64,000 nt of DNA, taken from positions 58,768 through 122,767 of the forward strand of contig NCHQ01000017.1 in the NCBI GenBank assembly GCA_002281855.1, given 5' to 3'. Every line of letters begins with the position of its first letter. The stretch's first letter is position 1. Origin of the DNA: Rhodospirillales bacterium 24-66-33. GTDB taxonomy: Bacteria > Pseudomonadota > Alphaproteobacteria > Reyranellales > Reyranellaceae. Of the stretch, positions 15,547 through 24,221 are shown in pieces. The position numbers and the translations under genes were made by a program. Under the pieces are notes generated by a model, which was not told the DNA's origin, searched no databases, and was given only the letters and a program-made list of their open reading frames with translations.

Positions 15547-17000
15547 GCGAGTTGCTGCAGAGCTATATCCGCCCGCTGGGCGTCGAAGCGCTCGCGGCGA
15601 TCGAAGCCCGAGGTTTCGATGCCGAGGAGTTCCTGAAGCTTGACCTAGGCGTGGGGGAGCTTGCCGATCATCCGGGAGTGCTCGCCGTCCCGTACAAGGC
15701 GGAGGGGCGGGTCGCAGCCATCCACACCGGCACATTCTCCCCGGGCATTGTCGGCCTCCAGGAAGGCCGCTGGCTCGGGATGGGTGTTCCGCCGCTCTAC
15801 AACGTCGACTGTCTCGCGGATGCCTCCCTGGCCGACGAACCGCTGATCGTCGTCGAGGGCGAAATGGCCTGCTGGGCAGCCTTGGCGTCCGGCTTCCGCC
15901 GCTGCATCGGCCTGCCAACGTCGCTCCCGACGAAGGGCGGCCGGCAGCCGCATCTCGCAGCCGCGGCGGACCTGCTCAAGGACATTCCCCGCGCCGTCAT
16001 CTGCACCTTCGATGACGAGCACGGGCAGGCGCTGCGAGCCAATATCGCGGACACGATCGGCGCCGTCCGCTGCCAATGGACGAGCTACCCACAAGGCTGT
16101 TCGGACCTGCCGAGCACCCTCCGGAAGTTCAAGGCTCGGGGCGTAGCGGAGACCATCCAGCGAGCCCGCTGGTACAGCATGCCGGGCTTCTACAGCATGA
16201 GCGAGCTGCCGGAGCCGCCCCTCAATCCCGCCTTTGGGACGGGTATCGTAGGGCTCGACGAGCACATGCGCCTTCGCCGCGGTGACCTGACTATCATCAG
16301 CGGCGTCCCCGGCGCCGGCAAAACGACGTTCGCCAACGAAGTCTTTTGTCGGCTCGCGCTGGCCCGTGGCTTCCGGACGATCTGGGCCAGCTTCGAACAG
16401 CGCTCCAAGCCAGATCATCGCACCAGCCTGCGGACTTTCCATGCCGGCAAGCCGGAAATCATCATGTCACCCGCGGAGAAGGAAGCGGCGGACGCCTGGA
16501 TTGATGAGCATTTCCGGTTCCTCGTGCCCGACGACGACACAGAGGCTTCCCTGGAATGGCTCCTCGACATGCTGGGCGCCGCCGTCACCCGCTTCGATCC
16601 CTTCGCCGTCGTGGTCGATCCGTGGAACGCCCTTGAGCACAAGCGGCCGGCGGGCATGACGGCGACCGAATACACTGGCGTTGCGATCGAGCGGATCAAG
16701 CGCTTCGCGCGCAAGCGCCGCGTCCATGTCGCGGTCGTCGCCCACCCGGCGAAGATGCAGCGTAATCGGGACGGGGAATATCCCAGGCCGACGCTCTACG
16801 ACATCGCGGACTCAGCCCATTGGGCCAACAAGGCCGACCTTGGCGTCATGGTCTGGCGAAAGACCGGGGACAACGAGGCGGAAATCGCCGTCGTGAAGAG
16901 CCGCTACTACCGCGAGCTGGGAACACCGGGCGCGGTGAAGGGCATCTACGACCAGAGCAGCGCGCGCCTGACGATCACCGATGACGGGGGTATGCGGTGA
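15543..17000 (+). CDS. Toprim/DnaB-like primase-helicase
   Basis: 485 residues, coupled to the initiator by an ATGA overlap. N-terminal Toprim-like domain: VVEGEMAC (Glu105) and TFDDEHG (Asp157/158). C-terminal RecA-like helicase domain: Walker A GVPGAGKT (254-261), Walker B AVVVDPW (355-361), then HVAVVAHPAK and WANKADLGVMVWRK. No CHC2 zinc finger is visible, unlike T7 gp4 long form, so it may be helicase only or prime without it. It gives element 2 its own replication machine. Confidence 0.88.
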   Translation: MSELLQSYIRPLGVEALAAIEARGFDAEEFLKLDLGVGELADHPGVLAVPYKAEGRVAAIHTGTFSPGIVGLQEGRWLGMGVPPLYNVDCLADASLADEPLIVVEGEMACWAALASGFRRCIGLPTSLPTKGGRQPHLAAAADLLKDIPRAVICTFDDEHGQALRANIADTIGAVRCQWTSYPQGCSDLPSTLRKFKARGVAETIQRARWYSMPGFYSMSELPEPPLNPAFGTGIVGLDEHMRLRRGDLTIISGVPGAGKTTFANEVFCRLALARGFRTIWASFEQRSKPDHRTSLRTFHAGKPEIIMSPAEKEAADAWIDEHFRFLVPDDDTEASLEWLLDMLGAAVTRFDPFAVVVDPWNALEHKRPAGMTATEYTGVAIERIKRFARKRRVHVAVVAHPAKMQRNRDGEYPRPTLYDIADSAHWANKADLGVMVWRKTGDNEAEIAVVKSRYYRELGTPGAVKGIYDQSSARLTITDDGGMR

Positions 17001-17227
17001 TGTGGGCCGCCGTCTGCCCCCGGATATCGACGAGGACGTGCGCCGCCTCGACTGCGGCCCTTCGAGGGGGAGGCTTCGGCATTGCGTCGAGAAGGCCGCA
17101 AATCGACTCCCCTCGCGTCAAACGTGCCCCGGACCGTCCCGACCTAGCGGCAGGCAAGCAAAGCCCCTCCACGGCCAAAAAATCGGCCCTAGCTGCAATC
17201 TCCTGTGAGCACCCAAATGACCCTTAA
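16997..17227 (+). CDS. Possible small protein after the helicase
   Basis: 76-codon frame starting GTGATG over the helicase stop (alternative ATG 17000) and overlapping the next gene by 23 nt. Composition is basic and Ala/Ser rich with no domain. It may be non-coding; listed because it fills an otherwise 200-bp gap in a tightly packed operon. Confidence 0.3.
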   Translation: MMWAAVCPRISTRTCAASTAALRGGGFGIASRRPQIDSPRVKRAPDRPDLAAGKQSPSTAKKSALAAISCEHPNDP

Positions 17228-17567
17228 CCAAGTCACTCCCTACATTCCCGATTGGCCCACTCCGATGCAGGGCGCGCGGCGGCAAGCAGATCCGGCATGC
17301 GCACCGGACCCGGGTTCGCGTTCACAGTCGCACGCCCATGGCTTGCGCCCTGGCGATGCCGTGCCGATCAGCCCCGTCGAGGCCCGTAATCCGTCGGCCC
17401 CTCGACGCTGGGCGGTCGTCATGGCGCAAGGCCCCCGCCGGCTGGTCGAGGCCCGCGGTTTCCGTATCGAGTCCGGCGCTGTCGTCTTTGCTGAGCCGGC
17501 CGGGTGCGTCGCGGCGTTCGCGGCCGGCACATGGGTGATGATCGAGGAAGACAGGACCAACGCATGA
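17205..17567 (+). CDS. Phage protein, unknown (120 aa)
   Basis: 120 residues from GTG 17205 (ATG 17217 alternative). N-terminal half is Pro/Ala/Asp rich; the C-terminal half RRLVEARGFRIESGAVVFAEPAGCVAAFAAGTWVMIEED is beta-rich. The stop overlaps ATG 17564 of the PAPS-reductase-like gene. Confidence 0.55.
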   Translation: MSTQMTLNQVTPYIPDWPTPMQGARRQADPACAPDPGSRSQSHAHGLRPGDAVPISPVEARNPSAPRRWAVVMAQGPRRLVEARGFRIESGAVVFAEPAGCVAAFAAGTWVMIEEDRTNA

Positions 17568-18883
17568 AGCCAGTTAAACAGCGTTACGGCAGCAGCGATT
17601 CCAAGCTCGAATTTGGCGACTGCTTGCGCGCCTGCATCGCGAGTGTCTTGGAGCTGCCCCTTGATGACGTGCCCCATTTTACATGGGGCGCGATGGCGGA
17701 GCGTCACGCTACTGTCCGGGAGGCATGGGGCTCTCTGCGCATGTGGCTCCGCGCTCGAAACATCGGCCTGCTCACATACGATATTCCATGCTCGACCCTG
17801 CCGGAGGCGCTGGCATGGTGCCATCTTCGCAACCCTGATGCCCACCTGATCCTTGGTGGCATGGGCCGGGGCGGGCAAGGGCATGTGTGCGTCATCCACA
17901 AAGGCGCCATCGTTCACGAGCCCACCCCGCGCGGCGACGACGACGGCCCGTCGCTTGTCGGTCCGGCCCCTGATGGCGACTGGGCGGGCAAGTTCGTCGC
18001 CCTGGCTTTCGAGTATCGGCCCACGACCCCGAAGGACAATAGCGGCCTGCTGGGCGTGTCGACCCAGGGCGTAGAGGTCCCGCCGGCGCCTGACTTCTCG
18101 ATCCTTGATAAGCACGAGCGCATCGGCCTGTGCTTCTCCGGCGGCAAGGACTCGCTTGTCGTGCTCGACCTGCTGCGGCCGCACTGGCACCGCCTCTGCA
18201 TCTATCGCGTCGACACTTCGGATTTATTGCCCGAAACGCAGGAGGTAGTGCGGCACGCTGAGGAGATGACGGCAGGCAAGGTCGGCAACTGGTGTGAGAT
18301 AACCACCAATGCGCGCGGCTGGCAGGAGCGGTTCGGCATGCCGTCCGACCTGGTGCCATTCGACTGCTCCACCTTGGGCCGGGCACTCGTTAACGGCGCT
18401 GCCGGACCCATTCACCTGGCACCACGCATGGATTGCTGCGGCGCCAATCTCGCGCGGCCTTTAATCAGCAGAATGGCGGCGGATGGCGTTACGCTATCGA
18501 TCCGCGGCACCCGTCGCGAGGATCCGGCATGGGGCTGGTGCGCGACGATGGAGGCAACCGGGCCTGACACGTTCATTGACGGGGCGACGCACTACTGGAT
18601 GCCGATCGCCAATTGGACCACGGCCGAGGTGTTCGCCTATCTGCAGCGCGAGGGCCTGCCGATCGCCCGCTACTATCAGGGCGAATATCGGCACAGCGGC
18701 CCGGAGTGCGCGACCTGCACGGGATGGTGGGACGAGGGGCGCGGCAAGTACCTGCGGAAGTTCCATCCGCATATTGCTGGCGAATATCACTACCGCCTGT
18801 CGCGGGTGCAGTCCGCCATTCGTCCGACGCTAGATCAACTGCACGACGAGATTGCGGACCTTGTAGCACCGCAGGAAGCGTAG
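17564..18883 (+). CDS. Cysteine-peptidase-like domain fused to PAPS reductase-like domain
   Basis: 439 residues from ATG 17564. Residues 1-150 (FGDCLRACIASVLELPLDDVPHF ... GHVCVIHKGAIVHEP) resemble a papain/C39-like phage domain with Cys20 or Cys24 and His107 as possible catalytic residues. From about 180 a PP-loop ATPase domain follows: FSGGKDS (191-197), then substrate-domain features including DCCGANLARPL and a C-terminal ECATC pair. PAPS-reductase-like phage proteins handle adenylated sulfur substrates or act in nucleotide/DNA modification; which one is unknown. The fusion suggests a coupled activity. Confidence 0.75.
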   Translation: MKPVKQRYGSSDSKLEFGDCLRACIASVLELPLDDVPHFTWGAMAERHATVREAWGSLRMWLRARNIGLLTYDIPCSTLPEALAWCHLRNPDAHLILGGMGRGGQGHVCVIHKGAIVHEPTPRGDDDGPSLVGPAPDGDWAGKFVALAFEYRPTTPKDNSGLLGVSTQGVEVPPAPDFSILDKHERIGLCFSGGKDSLVVLDLLRPHWHRLCIYRVDTSDLLPETQEVVRHAEEMTAGKVGNWCEITTNARGWQERFGMPSDLVPFDCSTLGRALVNGAAGPIHLAPRMDCCGANLARPLISRMAADGVTLSIRGTRREDPAWGWCATMEATGPDTFIDGATHYWMPIANWTTAEVFAYLQREGLPIARYYQGEYRHSGPECATCTGWWDEGRGKYLRKFHPHIAGEYHYRLSRVQSAIRPTLDQLHDEIADLVAPQEA

Positions 18884-18892
18884 GAGCGGGCC

Positions 18893-19348
18893 ATGAACCT
18901 TCTGGACTGGATCAATCGGCAGTTTCAGCAACAGCCTGTGCCGGGCCTGCTCAATGGTGGTGGCGCCGGCATGATGGCGAACGTACCCGGGTTCGATCCG
19001 TCTGACCCTGGCGCCTATGCCAATCGCACGGCAGGCGATGCCGACATGGGCGGCTATGGTGGCTCGCCGAAGCTGCCCGACGCGCCGGCCGCCACGCCCA
19101 ACTATGCCGGCATGATCTCAAGTGGCTTGAAAATGATGGAGCAGGGGCAAGCACAGCCGGTGCAGCAGCCGGCATGGATGCGCAGCATTCGCGCACCGCA
19201 AGCGCACCGCCCTGATATGGCGGCCATGGCGGGCGCCGGCGCGATGCCCGATTTCATGGCAATGGACCCGTTGGAGGAGGAGCTGCGGCGTCGTCGTGTA
19301 CCCGGGCTGCTGAGCCACGGGGAGGACTTGGGCGGAGCCGCGTGGTGA
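18893..19348 (+). CDS. Met/Gly/Pro-rich protein, unknown
   Basis: 151 residues from ATG 18893 with AGGAGCGGG upstream. Mostly disordered (PGLLNGGGAGMMANVPGFDPSDPGAYANR...), Met-rich, with a final charged helix DPLEEELRRRRVPGLLSHGEDLG. The motif VPGLL occurs near both ends. It resembles low-complexity phage structural proteins but I cannot name a family. Confidence 0.5.
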   Translation: MNLLDWINRQFQQQPVPGLLNGGGAGMMANVPGFDPSDPGAYANRTAGDADMGGYGGSPKLPDAPAATPNYAGMISSGLKMMEQGQAQPVQQPAWMRSIRAPQAHRPDMAAMAGAGAMPDFMAMDPLEEELRRRRVPGLLSHGEDLGGAAW

Positions 19349-19608
19349 GGGACCAGGCTCCCTCGCCGCTGCAGGCGCCTACCGATACCGAGGAGGCGTT
19401 CGAACGGAAGCGGGCAATTGTCCTCCATCTCACCAACATCGCGATCATTGCGGCCGCGCTGGAGAGCATGGGCAACAAGATCCGACAGGGGGACCGACCG
19501 TCTGACGAGGTGCTAGCCAATCGCCTCAATGGACTGGCGATGCTCCTGACCGAGCATGTAGCCCTGATTGATGCCGAGACGACCGGACCTAGGCCAGTGT
19601 GGCACTGA
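19342..19608 (+). CDS. Small helical protein, unknown
   Basis: 88 residues from GTG 19342 (or GTG 19345), overlapping the previous stop. EEAFERKRAIVLHLTNIAIIAAALESMGNKIRQGDRP..EVLANRLNGLAMLLTEHVALIDAET is two helices. No motif; follows the disordered protein as a likely operon partner. Confidence 0.55.
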   Translation: MVRDQAPSPLQAPTDTEEAFERKRAIVLHLTNIAIIAAALESMGNKIRQGDRPSDEVLANRLNGLAMLLTEHVALIDAETTGPRPVWH

Positions 19609-19805
19609 TTGACACAATCTAGGCCGCCGCATCGCCATCGCGACCAAAAAATCGACGCCAGATGCCGTCTGCCCGTGCCTTGGCCTCGCGCAAAATGCTG
19701 TTCCCGAGGTGACTAAGCCGTGAGTGACGCCTTTCCAGCCGACTTCATGCGTCTGCGGCGTCGAGGCACTTGTCATGTTGATGCGATATTGTGAGGCTCG
19801 AACGC

Positions 19806-20258
19806 ATGCCAATTTTCACCTTGGGATACGAGGGGCTTTCCCCGGAGCGTTTCGCGTCGATTTTGAACGAGGCGGGCGTCGAACACGTCTGCGACGCACG
19901 AGAACTTCCCCTTTCTAGGAAGAAGGGCTTCTCCAAGTCGGCGATGTCACATCTGCTCGCTAGCCACGGCATCAAGTATGAGCATGTTAGAGCGCTTGGC
20001 TGCCCTCGACCGATTCGCAACCGCTATAAGGCAACGGGCGACTGGAGCGAGTACACGGTTTCGTTCGCGGGGTATCTCAGGGAGCAGTCACAAGCGCTTG
20101 CTGACCTTGCTGTCGTCAGCCGCGCAATGAAAACGTGCATCATCTGCTTCGAAGCCAATCCGGACCAATGCCACCGCAAGTTCGTGGCCGCGGCGATTGC
20201 TGAACGGACCAGACAGAAGGCCATCCATCTCACCCAAAGAGTTGTCCCTGCGAGCTAG
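19806..20258 (+). CDS. DUF488 family protein
   Basis: 150 residues from ATG 19806 with GAGG about 9 nt upstream; the GTG at 19791 is less likely. Conserved DUF488 landmarks: PIFTLGYEGLSPERFASIL, DARELPLSRKKGFSKSAM, LGCP, and a C-terminal CFEANPDQCHRKFVAAAI with the paired Cys and His. Members are small cytoplasmic proteins of unknown activity often carried on mobile elements. Its 3' end overlaps the convergent gene at 20230 by 29 bp. Confidence 0.85.
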   Translation: MPIFTLGYEGLSPERFASILNEAGVEHVCDARELPLSRKKGFSKSAMSHLLASHGIKYEHVRALGCPRPIRNRYKATGDWSEYTVSFAGYLREQSQALADLAVVSRAMKTCIICFEANPDQCHRKFVAAAIAERTRQKAIHLTQRVVPAS

Positions 20259-20811
20259 GCGCGACTCTGGGCGGGTAGAGCAGGCTCACGATCAGCCACT
20301 GATCCGGAAATCGGTGGATCGTCCCCATTAGAAACATCAGATCCTTCGAGGGCAGGTCGGCCTCCATCTTCGCCCGGAACGGCTGCTCCCAGGCCTTGCC
20401 GTGCTGCCAATAGACATTCCAGAACAGCGCGCCCGCCTCCCAATCAACAATCTTGTGCCTGTATGGCCGCACCTCACCATCCACGATGCATTCGTAGCGA
20501 TAGTGAAACTCGAACGGCAGCTTCTTGAGTGTCGTCACTGCCTTAGCGTCCGAGGCGTCGAAGAGGCCGCCCTGGGCTTGCATCTGGACCAGCTTCTTCC
20601 GTTCCTCCTCAGACCAGTCGGACGACTGCGCGGGAGTGATGTCCAACGCTTCAATGTGAGCTGGCCTCACTAGGCCTAAGGTGACTTTCGCAGTCTGCCG
20701 CTGAAGTTCGAGCGCGCCGAAGTCATCGTAAACGGCGAGGCCAGCAATGGCGCGCCTTCGATCATGATACTCCACGCGCTGAGAACTGACGGCGCGGCGC
20801 CCTTCGTCCAC
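20230..20811 (-). CDS. Conserved hypothetical protein next to DUF488
   Basis: 193 residues from GTG 20811; a stop lies six codons upstream so no longer start exists, and no clear ribosome binding site is seen. Mixed alpha/beta with PFEFHYRYECIVDGEVRPYRHKIVDWEAGALFWNVYWQHG and QWLIVSLLYPP. Convergent with and overlapping DUF488, which suggests antisense conflict or a shared transcript end. Family not named. Confidence 0.65.
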   Translation of the reverse strand: MDEGRRAVSSQRVEYHDRRRAIAGLAVYDDFGALELQRQTAKVTLGLVRPAHIEALDITPAQSSDWSEEERKKLVQMQAQGGLFDASDAKAVTTLKKLPFEFHYRYECIVDGEVRPYRHKIVDWEAGALFWNVYWQHGKAWEQPFRAKMEADLPSKDLMFLMGTIHRFPDQWLIVSLLYPPRVAPSSQGQLFG

Positions 20812-20909
20812 GCCGGCTTGACCAAGCTATGTGGGACGCTCGAGGATCTCCGAAATACGCTGCACGCTGGTTCTCGCTGTCCGCACGACAGCTAGGATTC
20901 TTCGATCTT

Positions 20910-21563
20910 TCAGGGCAGCAGCACGACTGCATCGTCGGGCGCCGGCTTCTGCAGCTGCAGCGCCTCCTCGGGCGGCGCCTCGAGCCACTGCTCTGCCTCG
21001 TCCATGGTGCGGAGCAGCACCGGCATCGCCTTCTCGTGGATCGGCTCGACGATGCCGTTGGGCTCGGTCGTCAGGAATGAGAACAGCAGGTGCTTTCCGA
21101 CGTTCGGCACCTTCTTCGTCCCGCGGTCACCCTCCCACTCCCGCCAGATCCCCGCGAAGTAGAACAGCTCGCGGTTCGGCCGCGCGAACCATCGGAAGAC
21201 GACCGGCTTGCTGGTGTTCCGGTCGGGCTCGCTGAAGGCCGTCGCCGGCACCAGGCAGCGCTGGCCGGGCTTCAGATAGGGCTTCCAGTAGCCGCTGGCC
21301 GTGTTGCGGACGTTCGTGACGTTGGCCTTGATCTTGTAGAAGGGCGGCGCCGGGAAGCCCCAGCGCATCGGTGCGATGTCGCGCACGATGCCGTCGGGAG
21401 TCGCGAGGGACCGGATCACCGGGGCCTCGTAGTTCGGATAGACCCGCTGCGGCCCGTTGCGCCCGCGCAGCACGTCCAGATAGCCAGTGCCGACCAGGTT
21501 GAAGTGGTCCTTCAGCGACTGCATGACCTTGGGCGTCATGTCGTATTCGTAGAGGTTGCACAT
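20910..21563 (-). CDS. yedK: SOS response-associated peptidase / HMCES-like protein
   Basis: 217 residues. SRAP family: Met-Cys start with Cys2 (the residue that forms the thiazolidine crosslink to abasic sites), N-V-R-N-T (substrate Asn), ATAFSEPD (active Glu), and IHEKAMPVLL (His). These proteins protect single-stranded DNA at abasic sites during replication. Length and motif order are normal. Placement beside replication genes on element 2 suits a role in protecting its replicating DNA, which is an inference. Confidence 0.93.
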   Translation of the reverse strand: MCNLYEYDMTPKVMQSLKDHFNLVGTGYLDVLRGRNGPQRVYPNYEAPVIRSLATPDGIVRDIAPMRWGFPAPPFYKIKANVTNVRNTASGYWKPYLKPGQRCLVPATAFSEPDRNTSKPVVFRWFARPNRELFYFAGIWREWEGDRGTKKVPNVGKHLLFSFLTTEPNGIVEPIHEKAMPVLLRTMDEAEQWLEAPPEEALQLQKPAPDDAVVLLP

Positions 21564-21647
21564 AGTGGCGATCCTAACGGCCAGTTCCGGGGCTGTCCCG
21601 ACACTCCGCGGACTGACTCCGTAGCCAGGGACGGATAGGATTGAGCC

Positions 21648-21890
21648 ATGAGCGACAGCAAAACCCGCGAGATCGAGGAAATCCTCACCGAGGTCGACAC
21701 GCTGCTACGCGAGCGGCTCAAGGCACTTGGCGTCGAAAGCCATCACGTCCTGCTGGCGACGATGCCCGATGGCGCGGGCGTCGTCCGCAGCAACGTAGGA
21801 CCAGAGGTGCTGAGCAACATGGCGGAGATGCTGATGGATATTGCCGACGAGGCCATCAAGAGCCGGCCCAACAACGCGCCGTTGAACTGA
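21648..21890 (+). CDS. Small protein, unknown (80 aa)
   Basis: 80 residues; helix MSDSKTREIEEILTEVDTLLRERLKALGVESHHV, a short strand pair, then helix PEVLSNMAEMLMDIADEAIK. Looks like a small phage regulator or inhibitor but no family is recognised. Convergent with the gene ending at 21894. Confidence 0.6.
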   Translation: MSDSKTREIEEILTEVDTLLRERLKALGVESHHVLLATMPDGAGVVRSNVGPEVLSNMAEMLMDIADEAIKSRPNNAPLN

Positions 21891-21893
21891 TCC

Positions 21894-22136
21894 CTATCCG
21901 GCCAGTTGCCTGCCATCGTCGGTGAGGCAGACAGAGTGCACAGGCGTCCCCTCGGCAATCAGCAGCCCCTTCGCCTCGGCCAGGCGGATCGCGGCATCGA
22001 CTGCGTCTTGGTCCAGCCGCAGGCGCTGGGCGACTTCGTCGACCATTACCCAGCGCAGATGCCGGCCCTTGGTCGCGAGGCTGATGTCCTCGATCATCGC
22101 CTCGACGGTGGCGCTGTTTTTGCGACGGCTAGGCAT
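21894..22136 (-). CDS. Small winged-helix-like protein
   Basis: 80 residues. RHLRWVMVDEVAQRLRLDQDAVDAAIRLAEAKGLLIAEGTPVHSVCLTDDGRQLAG is a winged helix with the wing at VHSVCLTDDG. The start overlaps the end of the 22389 gene by 8 bp, so the two form an operon. Probably transcriptional. Confidence 0.65.
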   Translation of the reverse strand: MPSRRKNSATVEAMIEDISLATKGRHLRWVMVDEVAQRLRLDQDAVDAAIRLAEAKGLLIAEGTPVHSVCLTDDGRQLAG

Positions 22137-22389
22137 CTTCGATCTCGTGCCGGTAGCCGTTCTCGACCTCCCATACCAAGTCGCTGACCGTGTCGTCGAC
22201 GTGATTCATGGCGCGATCGATCTCGCGCGGCTGGATGCCGAACTCGTCGATTAGCCGCATCAGCACCTTTCGGATCTCGGTCCGGGCGGAAAGCTTGGCG
22301 TGCTCCAAGGCATCGAGCCCGTCCCGCGGGTCCGGCATGCTGGCAAATTGCCTGGCCCAGCCGGCCGGCAGTACTAGTTGTGTTCCCAT
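22129..22389 (-). CDS. Small helical phage protein
   Basis: 86 residues from ATG 22389, chosen because GAGGGG precedes it and upstream in-frame residues are not coding-like. HAKLSARTEIRKVLMRLIDEFGIQPREIDRAMNHVDDTVSDLVWEVENGYRHEIEDA is helical and acidic. Function unknown; first gene of a two-gene leftward operon. Confidence 0.6.
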   Translation of the reverse strand: MGTQLVLPAGWARQFASMPDPRDGLDALEHAKLSARTEIRKVLMRLIDEFGIQPREIDRAMNHVDDTVSDLVWEVENGYRHEIEDA

Positions 22390-22563
22390 GTGACCCCTCA
22401 CGAACGACGATTCAACAGCAGCAGCTTGGCAATGTTGCCGATGAAGCGGGGCGTGGGTGCAATTTCGATTAGCAGTGGGCCGTTCTTGTTCCATGCGCAC
22501 AAGTTCTGCGATCCTTCGCCCCCGGCACTGATCGCGCCCCATATTCACGAGGAGGCATCCCTG

Positions 22564-22968
22564 ATGCATAAGCTCACGGACGAGCAGCAAAAGGTCCTGC
22601 GGGCGCTCAAGACCGCGCTGGACGCTGTGCGGGCTGACGATGACAAGCTGCAGGTCTATGAACTGCAAGCTCTTCTGGAAGTCGTATGCAGGCCTGAAGA
22701 TGCCCCAGCCAGCCGTAAAGACCTCGACCGTGCGATTTGGCCACTGCGCGAGCAGGACGGCATGAACTCAAATCTGACGCGGCTGCTCGACCACCTGTCC
22801 GAATGGGAGAAACAGCCCGCCAAGGGGCGGGAAGGACGGAGGGGCCTAAATTACATGGCCATAGCTACCGACCCGCTCGACAGACGCAGTCGGCTATCCA
22901 CTCCCACCGCAAAGGGCCTTGAACGTGCGCGTCAGCTAGCTGACGCCATTCTTAGAGCGATCCGCTAG
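22564..22968 (+). CDS. MarR-like winged helix protein
   Basis: 134 residues from ATG 22564 with GAGGAGG about 9 nt upstream; longer in-frame starts are unnecessary. DEQQKVLRALKTALDAVRADDDKLQVYELQALLEVVCRPEDAPASRKDLDRAIWPLREQDGMNSNLTRLLDHLSEWEKQ..RLSTPTAKGLERARQLADAIL has winged-helix shape with a C-terminal dimer helix. Likely a DNA-binding regulator; exact family not certain. Confidence 0.65.
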   Translation: MHKLTDEQQKVLRALKTALDAVRADDDKLQVYELQALLEVVCRPEDAPASRKDLDRAIWPLREQDGMNSNLTRLLDHLSEWEKQPAKGREGRRGLNYMAIATDPLDRRSRLSTPTAKGLERARQLADAILRAIR

Positions 22969-23076
22969 GCACAAGGACGGAGAAATCCCAAGTAATCCTG
23001 ATCCGAGAAGGCTGTGATTCGCTAGTAGATGTGGGTTTTTGTCGTTCCACCTGCTCGCTTGTGATAGAATTTTCTC

Positions 23077-23415
23077 ATGACCAAGCCTGTCAGAGGCAAG
23101 CCCTTCCAGCCCGGTCAGTCGGGCAATCCCGGCGGTCGGCCGAAGATGCCGGACGCGCTGAAGGCACGCATTGCCAAGCTGGCCTCAAAGGACGCCGTCG
23201 ACGTGCTGCAGGCGGCACTATCGTCCCAGGACGAAAAGGTCCGCATCCAGGCCGCCGGCATGCTCATGGACAGGGCATGGGGCAAGGCGATCACCCCCAG
23301 CGACGTGAAGGTCACGAACGGCGACCTGAACGCAGATCACCTGCAAGCCCTCAAGGATCGCATGAGGCAGCGCCCCGAACTGGTAGCAGGCACAGACTTG
23401 GACAAGGCCGGGTAG
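23077..23415 (+). CDS. DUF5681 / small-terminase-like protein
   Basis: 112 residues. N-terminal KPFQPGQSGNPGGRPKMPDALKARIAKL is the DUF5681 signature, followed by DVLQAALSSQDEKVRIQAAGMLMDRAWGKAITPSDVKVTNGDL; this family is often next to or fused with phage small-terminase functions. No large terminase exists in element 2, so the gene could redirect a helper phage motor or be a leftover. It is the last gene before the right end of the element. Confidence 0.65.
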   Translation: MTKPVRGKPFQPGQSGNPGGRPKMPDALKARIAKLASKDAVDVLQAALSSQDEKVRIQAAGMLMDRAWGKAITPSDVKVTNGDLNADHLQALKDRMRQRPELVAGTDLDKAG

Positions 23416-24157
23416 GGGCAGGGCCGTCACGTAACGGCGTTACGCTATCTGCCGCGCTCCGGTAGCCGCACCTGAAAGCCCCGGTCCTCTAGAAGCACTG
23501 GTAAGCCTGCAAGCGATCCAAACAACCGCCAGCGCCGTGTAGTGGCACATGCAGGGGGCGAGATCCTAAGAGGCCGGAGAAGTGCGCTACCGTCAGGCGG
23601 CCACCTGGAGGCGTAGGAGGCCATCGCCCGGGAGCAGCGATGTTCGGGAACACGGGTAAAGGGGGAGAAGGGGCCGCCACGCGCGCCGCGCCCCTATTGG
23701 CTCAGAACAGTTTCCCAGCAGCGCAGAGGGCGAGGCGATAGGCAGGGCAGGGCCCGGAAGCCCCGTGTTTGTTGGGTTTCTCTCCGGCGTTGGGCAGTCC
23801 CGGCCGTGTAGACGTGGATTACGCTTAGCCCTACATCAGCGGGAAACAGCGGCCTTTCCATAATCTCGGTTATGCGAGGGCGCCCAGCATTCCGTAGATA
23901 GATCAATGGGTTAAGTGAGTGGCGTGTTCGTAACACAGCTCGATTGATGCCCGTTTCACTACATGTTGTGGGTCGGGCGTCGTGAACCAGGCTAGGCCGG
24001 AACCCCTAAGACCCCCCCCCACCCCGGGTAGGAACCCCGAGGGGCGGCGATAATATTGAGCATCCACTCGTTAGGCGGTTCGACAAATCAGCCGACACCC
24101 AGACCCGTCGAAAAAATTTGAAAAAATAAGAGCGGGCCGCGCGAAATCTGTCATTTC
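23416..24157. other. Gene-poor right end of element 2
   Basis: About 740 bp without a supported gene. Short minus-strand frames at 23489-23680 and 23694-23936 lack ribosome binding sites and domain-like sequence. A C-rich tract lies near 24010-24025, and the sequence turns A-rich near 24110-24128. It may hold cis-acting sites such as an origin or packaging site, but nothing is proven. Confidence 0.4.
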
Positions 24158-24177
24158 GCTTCCCCGGTGCTTCCCCG
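24158..24177 (+). repeat. Putative integrase arm site, right end of element 2
   Basis: GCTTCCCCGGTGCTTCCCCG matches 19 of 20 bases of 11731-11750 in the same orientation. It lies 44 bp inside the right att core. See the left arm entry for interpretation. Confidence 0.6.
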
Positions 24178-24221
24178 TGAAAATCGCCAGCCTGCCACAA
24201 GTTGCTAAGTATTTGAAAAGG

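Noticed and set aside
22378..22563. N-terminal extension of the MarR-like gene
   Set aside because: The extension is not coding-like and ATG 22564 has a strong ribosome binding site.
23489..23936. Short minus-strand frames at 23489-23680 and 23694-23936
   Set aside because: No ribosome binding site, no conserved-looking sequence, poor operon fit.
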